Shown one piece after another: positions 25,141 through 34,283 of a stretch of 64,000 nucleotides of DNA. The position numbers and the translations under genes were made by a program. Position 1 is the stretch's first letter; every line of letters starts with the position of its first letter. Source of the stretch: Ignavibacteriales bacterium (GTDB lineage Bacteria > Bacteroidota > Ignavibacteria > Ignavibacteriales > Melioribacteraceae); the NCBI GenBank assembly GCA_026390795.1, contig JAPLFG010000003.1, positions 1,798,001 through 1,862,000 on the forward strand. The letters are read 5' to 3'. The notes under the pieces are model-generated. The model made no database searches. It was not told the DNA's origin and saw only the letters and a list, made by a program, of their open reading frames with translations.

Positions 25141-28100
25141 TTATTCTCCCTCCTTCATCCAATCGGCCATTTTGGAAATTTCAAGTGTACCTTTTTTAAG
25201 CGCATGTTCTTTCATAATTGCAAACAAAATAGGAGTAACTACAAGTACGTGAACCGCGGATGTTAATAGTCCTCCAATCATTGGTGCGGTAAGCGGTTTC
25301 ATCACATCCGATCCGGTTCCGGTTGCCCACATGATTGGAATAAGTCCAACCATAGCAGTGAAAACAGTCATTAGCTTTGGTCTCAATCTTAGAACCGAAC
25401 CTTCAACAGTTGCTTCATAAATATCATCATTTGTTATTGGTCCTCTTTTCCCTTTTTGATGATCGCGAATCCTTCTATCCAACGCTTCATGCAGATATAC
25501 AACCATTATAACACCGGTTTCAACAGCAATTCCGTATAGAGCAATAAATCCAACCCAAACTGCGACGGAGAAATTGTAACCAAGAATGTAAATCATATAC
25601 ATTCCGCCGATTAGCGCGAACGGAACCGAGAGCATTACAACCCCGGCTTCAACGTAATTTTTAAGTGTCAAATAAAGAAGAAGATAGATCAACACGAAAA
25701 CTATAGGCATAATAATTTCAATTGTCTGCTGCGCGCGGACTTTGCTTTCATATTGTCCGCTCCAAGTGTAAGAGTATCCTGCCGGAAGTTTCAATCCATT
25801 TTCGATAACTTTTTTAGCGTCAACCATTACACTTCCCATATCACGCCCGCGTGTATTCATAAAGACTATTGAACGAAGCATTCCGTTTTCACTGCTGATC
25901 ATGGGCGGACCGGTTACTAAATTTATATCGGCTAATTCAGTGAGAGGCAGATAAGTAACCGCATTTTGATTTACACTTGTTAGTGAATAATCATTTTGCG
26001 TTGCTGGTGCTTCAGGAATAGCGCTAGCTTGATTCGAACTTCCCATCGAAGACATTCCGCTGGAGTTACCTTTATTTGTTCCGCTACTCATCGAACCAGA
26101 TGATGAAGCCATAGGATTTGATAATGCAACCGGAACGATTAAGCTTTTTAGTTCTTCAATGTTATCACGGTAATCTTTTTGATAGCGCATTCTAATCGGA
26201 AAACGCATTCTTCCTTCGAGTACAATTCCAAGGTTTTGACCGCCGATTGCGGTTTCAATAATATCTTGAAGATCACTAATGTTTACACCGTAACGGGCGG
26301 CTATTCCTCTTTTAATATTAATATCGAGATAGTAACCATTTTGAACTCGCTCTGCAACGACATCGGCAGCACCGTTAACATTCTTCAAAATACCTTCTGC
26401 TTTGATTGCGTATGTTTCCAGAGTATCTAAGTTCGGTCCAAAGATTTTGAGACCAATATCTGTTCGCACACCGGTTGAAAGCATATTAATTCTGTTGATA
26501 ATCGGTTGAGTCCAGCCGTTACGCACACCGGGTATTTGTAATTTTGCATCAAGTTCTGCAACAATATCTTGTTTTGTAATTCCAGGGCGCCATTCGCTTT
26601 TTGGTTTGAGTAAAATAATTGTCTCAATCATACTTAACGGAGCGTTGTCTGTTGCAGTTTCTGCGCGCCCGGTTTTTCCCAGAACATGGTGAACTTCTGG
26701 TATAGACTTAATGATTTTGTCTTGTTCCTGTAAAATTCTATTCACTTCACCAATTGACGCACCGGGCAAAGTTACGGGCATATAAAGAATTGATCCTTCA
26801 TCAAGCGGAGGCATGAATTCACTTCCGGTATTAAGAATCATTGGAATTGTAATCAGAAGAGCAATTACATTTATCGCGATTGTAATTTTTCTGTGTTTGA
26901 GCACCCAATGAATTACCGGGGCATAAAGTTTAATAAAAAAATGCGTGGTTGGATTTTTCTCTTCCGGTTTGAATTTACCGCGCATCAGCATAGTCATCAA
27001 GACCGGTATTAGAGAAATAACTACAATGGCAGACCCGATCAATGCAAACGATTTTGTATACGCAAGCGGATGAAATAATTTTCCTTCTTGCCCGGTTAAC
27101 ATAAATACAGGAAGAAATGAAACAAGAATTATTAATTCAGAAAAGAAGATTGCTCTTCCAACTTGCTTCGCCGAATCAATTGAAATGCGTTTATATTCCT
27201 CCGGTGTTAGGTGTCCCTTTACCTCAATTGCCTTAGCTAAGTTTCTGTATGCGTTTTCCACAAGAACAATTGAAGAATCTACTATTACTCCAACAGCTAA
27301 TATTATTCCTCCGAGTGACATGATGTTGGAAGAAATTCCGAACAAATACATAAGAATGAAAGCGATAAGAATTGCTATGGGAAGTTCAATCAAAATTCTG
27401 ACGATGCTTCTGAAGTGAAGAAGAAAAATCATCACCATAATTGAAACGGTAATTGAAGCTTCTATTAATGCTCTTTCTAAAGTTCCTACGGCTTCTTTAA
27501 TCAACGTGCTTCTATCATATGATGTAACAATCTCAACCCCGGGTGGAAGACCGGGAGAAATTTCTTTTATCTTTTCTTTTACATGATCAATTACATCTTT
27601 TGCATTTTCACCGGTTCTCATTACTATTATTCCGCCAACAACTTCTCCTTCGCCGTTTTTATCCAGCGCCCCACGCCGTATATCGCCGCCAAGTTCAACC
27701 GATGCAACATTTTTAATTAGAATCGGAATTCCATTTGAAGCAGTTTTTATTACGGTATTTTCAATATCATTCTTTGATTGAATGTAACCTTGACCGCGCA
27801 CAAAATATTCAGCATTACTTATTTCTAAGATTTTCCCGCCGACTTCATTATTACTTTTCTGAACGGCACTGACTACATCGGAAACCGTTAGATTGTAAGC
27901 GCGTAAATCAGTAGGGTTAACATTGACCTGATATTGTTTTACATATCCGCCTATGCTTGCAACTTCCGCAACACCCGCGACGGAGGAAAGCTTGTAGCGG
28001 ATATACCAATCCTGAACTGCTCGAAGAGTTCCGAGATCATATCCTTTGCCCTCGACTGTATACCAATAAACATGTCCAACACCGGTTCCATCGGGACCTA

Positions 28101-28485
28101 GTGAAGGGACAACTCCGGATGGCAGTTGAGCTTGAATTGTATTCATCCTTTCAAGGACACGTGTGCGAGCAAAATACGGATCAACGCCATCTTCAAATAC
28201 AACAAAGACAAAAGACATACCGAACATTGAAGTTGCCCGCACTGCTTTAACTTTAGGCAATCCTTGTAAACCGGAAACAATTGGATAGGTAACTTGGTCT
28301 TCAATTATCTGAGGTGATCTTCCCATCCATTCTGTATAAATGATAACCTGGTTTTCGGATAAATCTGGAATTGCATCAACCGGAAGATTGACCACACTAT
28401 AAATTCCAGCGGCGATAACAATTAGATAAATCAGAATTACAATGAAACGATTTTGTGATGACCATTCTATAATTTTTTCAATCAT
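25141..28485 (-). CDS. cusA: CusA/CzcA-family heavy-metal RND efflux pump
   Basis: A full-length 1114-residue RND transporter. It begins with MIEKIIEWSSQNRF and has 12 membrane helices and two large periplasmic loops. Signatures include VNLPVDAIPDLSENQVI, YPIVSGLQGLPKVKAVRA, the helix-4 segment GGIILAVGVIVDSSIVLVENAYR and GFIALYGIAVETGVIM. A Ser/Gly/Met/Asn-rich insert (about 785-835, SSGSMSSGTNKGNSSGMSSMGSS) interrupts the second periplasmic loop and is unusual in length. With the Met/Cys proteins nearby, Cu(I)/Ag(I) is the likeliest substrate. Confidence 0.93.
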   Translation of the reverse strand: MIEKIIEWSSQNRFIVILIYLIVIAAGIYSVVNLPVDAIPDLSENQVIIYTEWMGRSPQIIEDQVTYPIVSGLQGLPKVKAVRATSMFGMSFVFVVFEDGVDPYFARTRVLERMNTIQAQLPSGVVPSLGPDGTGVGHVYWYTVEGKGYDLGTLRAVQDWYIRYKLSSVAGVAEVASIGGYVKQYQVNVNPTDLRAYNLTVSDVVSAVQKSNNEVGGKILEISNAEYFVRGQGYIQSKNDIENTVIKTASNGIPILIKNVASVELGGDIRRGALDKNGEGEVVGGIIVMRTGENAKDVIDHVKEKIKEISPGLPPGVEIVTSYDRSTLIKEAVGTLERALIEASITVSIMVMIFLLHFRSIVRILIELPIAILIAFILMYLFGISSNIMSLGGIILAVGVIVDSSIVLVENAYRNLAKAIEVKGHLTPEEYKRISIDSAKQVGRAIFFSELIILVSFLPVFMLTGQEGKLFHPLAYTKSFALIGSAIVVISLIPVLMTMLMRGKFKPEEKNPTTHFFIKLYAPVIHWVLKHRKITIAINVIALLITIPMILNTGSEFMPPLDEGSILYMPVTLPGASIGEVNRILQEQDKIIKSIPEVHHVLGKTGRAETATDNAPLSMIETIILLKPKSEWRPGITKQDIVAELDAKLQIPGVRNGWTQPIINRINMLSTGVRTDIGLKIFGPNLDTLETYAIKAEGILKNVNGAADVVAERVQNGYYLDINIKRGIAARYGVNISDLQDIIETAIGGQNLGIVLEGRMRFPIRMRYQKDYRDNIEELKSLIVPVALSNPMASSSGSMSSGTNKGNSSGMSSMGSSNQASAIPEAPATQNDYSLTSVNQNAVTYLPLTELADINLVTGPPMISSENGMLRSIVFMNTRGRDMGSVMVDAKKVIENGLKLPAGYSYTWSGQYESKVRAQQTIEIIMPIVFVLIYLLLYLTLKNYVEAGVVMLSVPFALIGGMYMIYILGYNFSVAVWVGFIALYGIAVETGVIMVVYLHEALDRRIRDHQKGKRGPITNDDIYEATVEGSVLRLRPKLMTVFTAMVGLIPIMWATGTGSDVMKPLTAPMIGGLLTSAVHVLVVTPILFAIMKEHALKKGTLEISKMADWMKEGE

Positions 28486-28636
28486 AATATTTCTCTTTTG
28501 ATCTTTAGTTTTTTTATAAACTCGATCTCTTTTGCAGATAGCTTAACAAAATAGAATTACTTAAACTGCTTAAAATGCACAGAGATATACGGAGAAGCTA
28601 TTTAACTTCTGTTAAGGAAAAAGAATTAGACGAGAA

Positions 28637-29062
28637 TCAAATGAGAAGAATGGAATCGAGTAAAAATAGAGGAGGACTATGAACTTTCTCTATTCTTTGT
28701 CTGAAATGAAAACTAACTGATTTGTTTTGATAATCCGAAGGAAAATAGATAACGGCAGAAATATTTTCTTTTTGTAACTCAAAATTATTCTGAATGGTAT
28801 AATCAGAATTATTGGTTTTGGAATGAATGCATCCGCAATTCGAAATGCAGTGTGCGGATGTTGAATACTCAAGTTCACAACCGGAAGTTGATTCTTGTGT
28901 AGTTTCCTGGCAGCAAGTATCAAATTTCTTTTCTATTTCTTTTGTATGGCAGCAATCGATTGGACTTACATTCGAAATGAATCCGCTAAGAGTAAACACT
29001 AATTGGACTGATAACCCTAATAGCGTAATTTGTTTTAATATTTTTTGTCTGGATCGAATCAT
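28637..29062 (-). CDS. Cys-rich exported protein upstream of the Cus genes
   Basis: A 141-residue protein with an N-terminal hydrophobic segment (about 12-32), then paired cysteines (DCCH, TCCQE) and CISNCGCIHS. It ends with a hydrophobic helix (PPLFLLDSILLI). I do not recognise a family. Its position, about 150 bases before CusA on the same strand, makes it the probable first gene of the efflux operon, possibly a metal-sensing or metal-binding envelope protein. Confidence 0.65.
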   Translation of the reverse strand: MIRSRQKILKQITLLGLSVQLVFTLSGFISNVSPIDCCHTKEIEKKFDTCCQETTQESTSGCELEYSTSAHCISNCGCIHSKTNNSDYTIQNNFELQKENISAVIYFPSDYQNKSVSFHFRQRIEKVHSPPLFLLDSILLI

Positions 29063-29655
29063 TTTTCTTTATCTAATACGAAACAAAATAAAGATTTATT
29101 TACTTAATAAGAAAATATTTTTATGATCAATGTTTCAACCATAGCCTATATACAATAGTTCCCAATACGGAGGATTTTATGAAAATTAAATAAATCTACA
29201 TATATCTAAGTGTTTTCATTTTGTGATAGGAACGGTAATTTTCTTTTTAAGAACCGCAAAAATTTCAATACTGCGTCTGTAATTAGTCATTAAAAGCAAA
29301 TATGGGATGACGACATTAAATTTAAGATCAAATCTCAAGGAAGCAGCGAATCATTGAAAAATGAAAACTCCAAATTCTTTCGTTTTTGGGGTCTAAAGAG
29401 CTGGCTATAGGGCTCTTCCAAAGGAATCCCTTCGGGAGAACCCGTCCCGACCAGTCGGGACTGATTACAAAGCACTTCTTTTTCTTAAATCCTTTTAGAA
29501 CAAATTAATTTCAAAGGTTTTTCTTCTTATGCAATAGTTCTGCAATAAGAACAATTTACTTTACTTAAAAATGCAAAGGCCTAAGGCTGTAATATTAATT
29601 GTAAACATTACTACTTATATAAAAATTTCAGCGGATTAAACATTAAGAAATTCTG
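29063..29655. other. Gene-free region with a degenerate tRNA-Thr attachment-like repeat
   Basis: It contains the promoter region of the gene starting at 29062. At 29179-29193 there is a 4-codon frame (ATG AAA ATT AAA TAA) after a good GGAGG site, possibly the ruined start of a lost gene. The degenerate tRNA 3' end with inserted palindromes lies at 29369-29471. No other coding sequence is credible. Confidence 0.5.
29369..29471 (-). repeat. Degenerate tRNA-Thr 3' end plus terminator, interrupted by palindromes
   Basis: 29369-29416 matches 35296-35344 closely (shared CCAAATTCTTTCG, TTTTTGGGGTCT and GAGCTGGCTAT). The anticodon-loop end CTGATTACAAA is present at 29461-29471. Between them the T- and variable-arm sequence is split by a segment centred on AAGGAATCCCTT and by the perfect palindrome TCCCGAC-CA-GTCGGGA (29444-29459). 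One terminator stem base is mutated (CTCC for CCCC). It looks like an old attachment-site copy that was later hit by short palindromic repeats. Confidence 0.7.
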
Positions 29656-29850
29656 TCACTCAAGTTCAGTTTCTTTGCTCTTTGTCATAACAATGAAATC
29701 TCTATAGGGTAATCTGTAAGATTTATTATTAACTGAAATTTTTATATCAGGTTTTGTTACATCCAGAACAGTAGCTTTGTCACCGCCGGTGAATTTATAT
29801 TCTTTGTTCAACGGAGTAAAATTTTTTCTAAAAACTCTTTCCAATTCCAT
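29656..29850 (-). CDS. Small hypothetical protein
   Basis: The 64-residue product starts at ATG 29850 after a strong AAAAGGAGTCTAT site. It is a compact beta-rich sequence (KATVLDVTKPDIKISVNNKSYRLPYRDFIVM) that could be an SH3- or KOW-like barrel. I do not recognise the family. It is preceded by copy 2 of the shared 29-bp element, 82 bases upstream of the start, which supports it being a regulated real gene. Confidence 0.65.
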   Translation of the reverse strand: MELERVFRKNFTPLNKEYKFTGGDKATVLDVTKPDIKISVNNKSYRLPYRDFIVMTKSKETELE

Positions 29851-29932
29851 ATAGACTCCTTTTTTTCTTCACATAGAATATTATTGAATCGTGGTCAGAA
29901 ATTATAGAAGAATTTATGAGAAGTAAATAGTG

Positions 29933-29961
29933 CAAAGGGATGAAATGTGCACTACATCTTT
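29933..29961 (-). promoter_or_regulatory. Shared 29-bp upstream element, copy 2
   Basis: In gene direction it is AAAGATGTAGT, 5 bases, TTTCATCCCTTTG. A TATAAT box begins 26 bases after its end, and the start codon of the 64-residue protein is 82 bases away. Confidence 0.65.
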
Positions 29962-30162
29962 TTCGGCAATAAAGATCAAATTTATTCAATAACGACCATA
30001 ATTTCTCAATTGATGTTTTGCCATGAATTAGATGAAGTAGTTATTAAACAGAATTCCGATACTATTCTAAAGAAAAATGTTTTTGAATCATACGGACTGA
30101 AATTTAATATTTGCCTAAAATCTCAACATATTCTAATGTTTCATAGCATAAACGGCATATAA
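29947..30162 (+). CDS. Doubtful 71-residue frame
   Basis: A GTG start lies 7 bases after AAAGGGA, and the product (beginning MHYIFFGNKD) has no recognised features. Its start lies inside the shared 29-bp regulatory element, which argues that the apparent ribosome site is coincidental. Confidence 0.25.
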   Translation: MHYIFFGNKDQIYSITTIISQLMFCHELDEVVIKQNSDTILKKNVFESYGLKFNICLKSQHILMFHSINGI

Positions 30163-30220
30163 AATTGCAAATGATCGGACCTCACATTCACTAGTATTAT
30201 TTCTAATCGTTCATTGGTTT

Positions 30221-30249
30221 AAATATGTAGTTCCGTTTTCATCCCTTCG
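30221..30249 (+). promoter_or_regulatory. Shared 29-bp upstream element, copy 4 (RNB gene)
   Basis: AAATATGTAGT, 5 bases, TTTCATCCCTTCG. A TATAAT box begins 36 bases after its end, and the RNB start codon is 85 bases away. Confidence 0.65.
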
Positions 30250-30334
30250 CTCGATTGAAATACCTCGGATATCTGAATAAATTAGTATAATAGTGTCAAT
30301 ATGAAATTTGTTAATTATAAAATAAGGTAATAAT

Positions 30335-31810
30335 ATGACGAATACAGACGACAGACAGCACCGCTCAAGGTTAAAAAAAATTGCACGTCGTGTGATGAAA
30401 GAAAGAGGTTTCTTTCCGGATTTTTCTATTTATGCGATGGCTGAGCTTGATAAAATACAGGGGCCGGCAACACAACCCGAAGAATCGACACCTGTACTTA
30501 GGAATCTAATCTGGTGCTCAATCGATAATGATGATTCACGTGATCTTGACCAAATTACATTTGCTGAATCACTGACGGGCGGAATTACAAAGATACTTGT
30601 GGCCATATCCGATGTTGATGCTCTTTTAAAGAAAGGTTCGGCACTTGATGATCATGCTAGACAAAACACTACTTCGATCTATACTGCCGCCGAGATATTC
30701 CCGATGCTGCCCGAAAAACTTTCTACAGATCTTACTTCTCTAAATCTTGAATCTGACCGGCTTGCGATTGTTATTGAAATGAATATTTCAGAGGATGGAT
30801 CTCTTAATAGTTCGAGCATTTATAAAGCAGCAGTTCGTAATCATGCAAAGCTTGCCTACAACAGCGTTGCAAATTGGCTCGAAGGTAATGGTCCGATTCC
30901 CGAGGAGGTTCGCACTATAGAAGGACTTGCTGAGAACCTTCAACTCCAAGACCGCACTGCCCAGAAATTAAGAGCACTTCGGCACGAGCACGGCGCTCTT
31001 AACCTTGAGACAATAGAAGCACGACCGGTTTTTGAAGGAGACGAACTCAAGGATCTGAAAGCTGAAAAAAAGAACAGAGCCACAGAAATTATTGAAGACT
31101 TTATGATCTCGGCAAACGGTGTAACTGCACGGTACCTTGCTTCCCAAAAATTTACTTCTCTTCGACGCGTTGTGCGAGTACCCAAGCGTTGGGAACGAAT
31201 TGTTGAACTTGCCAGAGAACGCGGTTCAATATTACCTATGGAACCCGATGCTAAATCACTTGAACAATTTCTTGTATCAGCAAAAGCAAATGATCCGCTT
31301 CGCTTTCCTGATCTATCATTGAGTGTCATCAAACTTCTTGGTCCCGGAGAATATGTCATCGAACTTCCCGGAGGTGACGTCAGTGGGCACTTCGGTCTTG
31401 CGGTCAAGGATTATGCTCATTCGACAGCTCCTAACCGTCGCTTTCCTGATATAATAACACAGCGTTTACTGAAAGCTGCTTTGGCATCAAACCCTCAACC
31501 ATACACGAATGACGAATTAGAATTGCTAGCTAAACACTGCTCTGAAGCAGAAGACGCCGCGAAAAAAGTTGAAAGGCAGGTAACTAAATCTGCGGCCGCA
31601 ATTTTATTGGAATCAAGAATTGGAGAACGTTTCGATGCCATAGTTACCGGCGCATCTGAGAAGGGCACTTGGATCCGTCTGCTACACCCTCCAATAGAAG
31701 GAAGGCTTGAGAGCGGGTTTGAAGGTATGGATGTTGGTCACGAACTCCGAGTGCAACTTGCTAGCACGAATGTGGAGCGCGGATATATTGATTTTAAGAG
31801 AGTGAATTAA
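30335..31810 (+). CDS. RNB-domain ribonuclease (RNase II/R family, short form)
   Basis: A 491-residue exoribonuclease-like protein. The RNB core starts near residue 56; the magnesium-site motif reads SIDNDDSRDLDQ (D64, D70, D72, Q73), where E. coli RNase II has D201, D207, D209 and D210. So the last acidic residue is Gln here. The second signature HSTAPNRRFPDIITQR matches the HFTSPIRRYxDLxxHR region but with Ala and Asn replacements. There is no N-terminal cold-shock pair; a short S1-like end (about 435-490) remains. It is expected to degrade RNA 3' to 5', with possibly altered activity. Codons are richer in G+C than those of neighbours. Confidence 0.88.
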   Translation: MTNTDDRQHRSRLKKIARRVMKERGFFPDFSIYAMAELDKIQGPATQPEESTPVLRNLIWCSIDNDDSRDLDQITFAESLTGGITKILVAISDVDALLKKGSALDDHARQNTTSIYTAAEIFPMLPEKLSTDLTSLNLESDRLAIVIEMNISEDGSLNSSSIYKAAVRNHAKLAYNSVANWLEGNGPIPEEVRTIEGLAENLQLQDRTAQKLRALRHEHGALNLETIEARPVFEGDELKDLKAEKKNRATEIIEDFMISANGVTARYLASQKFTSLRRVVRVPKRWERIVELARERGSILPMEPDAKSLEQFLVSAKANDPLRFPDLSLSVIKLLGPGEYVIELPGGDVSGHFGLAVKDYAHSTAPNRRFPDIITQRLLKAALASNPQPYTNDELELLAKHCSEAEDAAKKVERQVTKSAAAILLESRIGERFDAIVTGASEKGTWIRLLHPPIEGRLESGFEGMDVGHELRVQLASTNVERGYIDFKRVN

Positions 31811-31930
31811 GTAGCGGCACTATAATGTAAGGTTACGAGATACTAGAATTAGAAAAATTTTAGAGACTGACCGGATTATCAATAAGAGAAAATAGTTAAT
31901 CACTCTCTTCAATTTTAAAGTCTCGGAATA

Positions 31931-33139
31931 CTAAACTTTTTTGGTTTGAATTGGAAGATTACGAATCTCATCAAAGAAAGGAGTCTTTTTTTCTTCAACG
32001 CATTTTACTGCATACAAATAAAGTGCAGCACTCCAGGTTTGCCAATCCTGTCCCATCGGTTTTCCATCTTGTGCTTTAATCCACTCATTAAATCCAAAAT
32101 CGACATTCCCGGTAGCAGACATTTTAATAGTATGAGTAAGTGCTAAGAGTTTTTCTTCTGCAAGTTCGTATCTTTTTGCGGCAACTAAGGCTGCCACATA
32201 AAGTCCAGATATAAATGGCCAAATTCCTCCGTTGTGGTATTCACCCGGTTTGTTATAAATTTCATATCTAGGCAGCCAATCGGGGTCCACAGGTTTTATA
32301 AATGGGAAAAAATTAGGAGGTAGATCAACACTCAATTCACCCCTCTTTCTCATAACCCTACATTCCTCTTCGATCCATGAAATCATTTCATCGGATCTTG
32401 TGGGAGAAGCCAAACCAGAAAGAATAGCAAGACTGTTTCCGAGTAAGTCGAATCTTTCACTGCTATAAATTTTGTAGGACCAGAAAGCATAGTATGGTTT
32501 GTGTTTCACTACAAGACCTTCATGAACGTGGTGGTGTATTGTTCCTCCTGTAATAGTAAAGCGACCCATTTCACGTGCTACTTTATCGGCTCTTTCAAAC
32601 TTGCCTAAGATCCTTAGGTAAGAATACTCTAAAGTGTTTACAAACAATCCATATCCTGTAACCCATTGTTCATCGCGCCAGTCACTTGTAGGCTGCTGGG
32701 CAACAAGGTATCTGTCAGATGGACTTTGATATTCCATCCAAGTCAATGCTTTCTCAATTGATTCATTCAGAAAGTCCAATTCACCGGAAATTTTTTTAAA
32801 GATACCAACACCCAGCAAAAAGAGCGGAGTAGTATCACTAGCTCCTCGATCTTCTTTATCATGCACGAGTGAAGGAATGTGACCATGCTCAGTTTGATTT
32901 TTTGCAAGTGTTTCTAATACTCTCCGGATACTATCGAGTAATTTCTGATTTCCAGAAACAGCAATTCCCAAAATAGAAAACATTAAATCTCTTGTATAAG
33001 GTTCTGGATAACCCCAACCTGCAGTACGCGGAAGACCTTGAAAAGGTCCATGGCTATTATGAATTAGTACTTCAAGCGCGGCATCCTTTGCTTTATTTAT
33101 CTCTAACCAATTTTCAGTCTGTTTCGAATTAATTTTCAA
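31931..33139 (-). CDS. Six-hairpin glycosidase (GH100/glycogen-debranching-like)
   Basis: A 402-residue cytosolic protein with an (alpha/alpha)6-barrel style: GYPEPYTRDLMFSILG, HIPSLVHDKEDRGASDTTPLFLLG, QQPTSDWRDEQWVTGYGLF, EYHNGGIWPFISGLYVAAL and FNEWIKAQDGKPMGQDWQTWSAALYLYAV. These resemble neutral invertases (GH100) and amylo-alpha-1,6-glucosidase C-terminal domains; the acidic residues in TRD and SDWRDEQ are candidate catalytic or binding residues. The substrate cannot be chosen from sequence. It is the last gene of a three-gene operon, 1 base after the glycosyltransferase. Confidence 0.7.
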   Translation of the reverse strand: MKINSKQTENWLEINKAKDAALEVLIHNSHGPFQGLPRTAGWGYPEPYTRDLMFSILGIAVSGNQKLLDSIRRVLETLAKNQTEHGHIPSLVHDKEDRGASDTTPLFLLGVGIFKKISGELDFLNESIEKALTWMEYQSPSDRYLVAQQPTSDWRDEQWVTGYGLFVNTLEYSYLRILGKFERADKVAREMGRFTITGGTIHHHVHEGLVVKHKPYYAFWSYKIYSSERFDLLGNSLAILSGLASPTRSDEMISWIEEECRVMRKRGELSVDLPPNFFPFIKPVDPDWLPRYEIYNKPGEYHNGGIWPFISGLYVAALVAAKRYELAEEKLLALTHTIKMSATGNVDFGFNEWIKAQDGKPMGQDWQTWSAALYLYAVKCVEEKKTPFFDEIRNLPIQTKKV

Positions 33140-33140
33140 A

Positions 33141-34283
33141 TTACCTTATTCCTAATCTATCGTTCATTATCTGAACAAATTTTTTTGCAACAATCCGGAA
33201 ATCGAAATTTTTCATTACACGTTCTCTTCCTGCTTTTCCCATTTTATCTCGAAGCTCAGCATTCGTCATCAGCATCATTAAATATTTTGCGATGTCATGA
33301 ACATTTGCACGGTAATCTACTGTTCTTGGTACTTTAAAAGTAACTTTATGTTGATCCTCAAAGCCAGCGTCGTCGCCAAGCAATACATCGTTAACAACAA
33401 TTTTCTGGGCAACACTTGCCAGCAATGCTGTTTCCTCATGGATTAGGGTATCCAGCATTCCCATAGCTTTAATACTTATAACCGGTTTTTGGCAGGCACC
33501 GGCTTCTACTTGTGGCATTCCAAATCCTTCGAGTCTAGAAGGGGCAGCATATATATCGCATGCGCCAATAAGGTAAGGCATAAAATTTCGAGAAATTGTA
33601 TTTGTTTCGTACGTTACATTTTTTTCAATACCCAGATGTGTTGCCATTTCAAGATCAGCTAGATTTTGAATTTTTGTTCGTGGCTGTGGCCATACTTTGC
33701 ATACATATTTCCAATCAGGTGCTTTAGTGTCAATGAGGGCGAGTGCCTGCATTACTTCTTGTGCGCCTTTTGAAGCAGCATCGCCGCCAACGGTCAATAT
33801 CATTAACTGATCTGGTGATATGCCCAAAGATTCGCGCACTGCTAATATTTTTGGATCGTTTTTAGCGTACGGTCTGAATATATCTGTATCACAGCCTACA
33901 GGTAACACTTCAATTTTATCGCCATTAATACCATCGCGTACATACATCTCTTTTACCCAATTCGATGTTACAAGAATGAGTGGAAGGGAATTCAAAACTT
34001 CCTGATAGTTTGCAATGTAACCGTCTGCCACTAACCAAGGTACCGGTTGCACCCCATAACGTAACGGATGAAGTACAAGTTGTGGTGTATGTCCCCAATA
34101 ACCCACGCCTACAACAACATCAGGTTCAAACCAACGATAGTACCATTCCTTTTCCTGAGCGGATTCAAAATGAACCGCATACGCATCAACTCCCAGTTCA
34201 ATTAAACCCTGATAGAGTAGATCTCCCTGTGTAGAAAGTCCCCCGGGTGATGGTGGATAGTCATATAATACCAATACTTTCAT
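33141..34283 (-). CDS. Glycosyltransferase family 4
   Basis: A GT-B-fold glycosyltransferase of 380 residues. The N-terminal half begins VLVLYDYPPSPGGLSTQGDLLYQGL with a GGxS acceptor-side loop. The C-terminal half has ILTVGGDAASKGAQEVMQAL and the EX7E-type nucleotide-sugar motif in SRLEGFGMPQVEAGACQKPVI. It should move a sugar from a nucleotide donor to an unknown acceptor in the cytoplasm. It overlaps the upstream deacetylase gene by 4 bases and is followed immediately by a glycosidase gene, so the three act together on a glycan or glycoside. Confidence 0.88.
   Translation of the reverse strand: MKVLVLYDYPPSPGGLSTQGDLLYQGLIELGVDAYAVHFESAQEKEWYYRWFEPDVVVGVGYWGHTPQLVLHPLRYGVQPVPWLVADGYIANYQEVLNSLPLILVTSNWVKEMYVRDGINGDKIEVLPVGCDTDIFRPYAKNDPKILAVRESLGISPDQLMILTVGGDAASKGAQEVMQALALIDTKAPDWKYVCKVWPQPRTKIQNLADLEMATHLGIEKNVTYETNTISRNFMPYLIGACDIYAAPSRLEGFGMPQVEAGACQKPVISIKAMGMLDTLIHEETALLASVAQKIVVNDVLLGDDAGFEDQHKVTFKVPRTVDYRANVHDIAKYLMMLMTNAELRDKMGKAGRERVMKNFDFRIVAKKFVQIMNDRLGIR

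Larger units (their letters stand above)
29851..30334. other. Divergent promoter region with two inverted copies of the shared element
   Basis: Between the small minus-strand gene and the plus-strand RNB gene lie element copies 2 (29933-29961) and 4 (30221-30249), each facing its own gene. A doubtful plus-strand frame occupies 29947-30162. TATAAT boxes follow both elements on the correct strands. Confidence 0.6.

Noticed and set aside
29179-29193. MKIK frame after a strong GGAGG site
   Set aside because: Four codons only; it may be the ruined start of a lost gene but cannot be shown.
30940-31407. 155-residue antisense frame in the RNB gene
   Set aside because: Explained by the higher G+C content of that gene, which makes antisense stops rarer.
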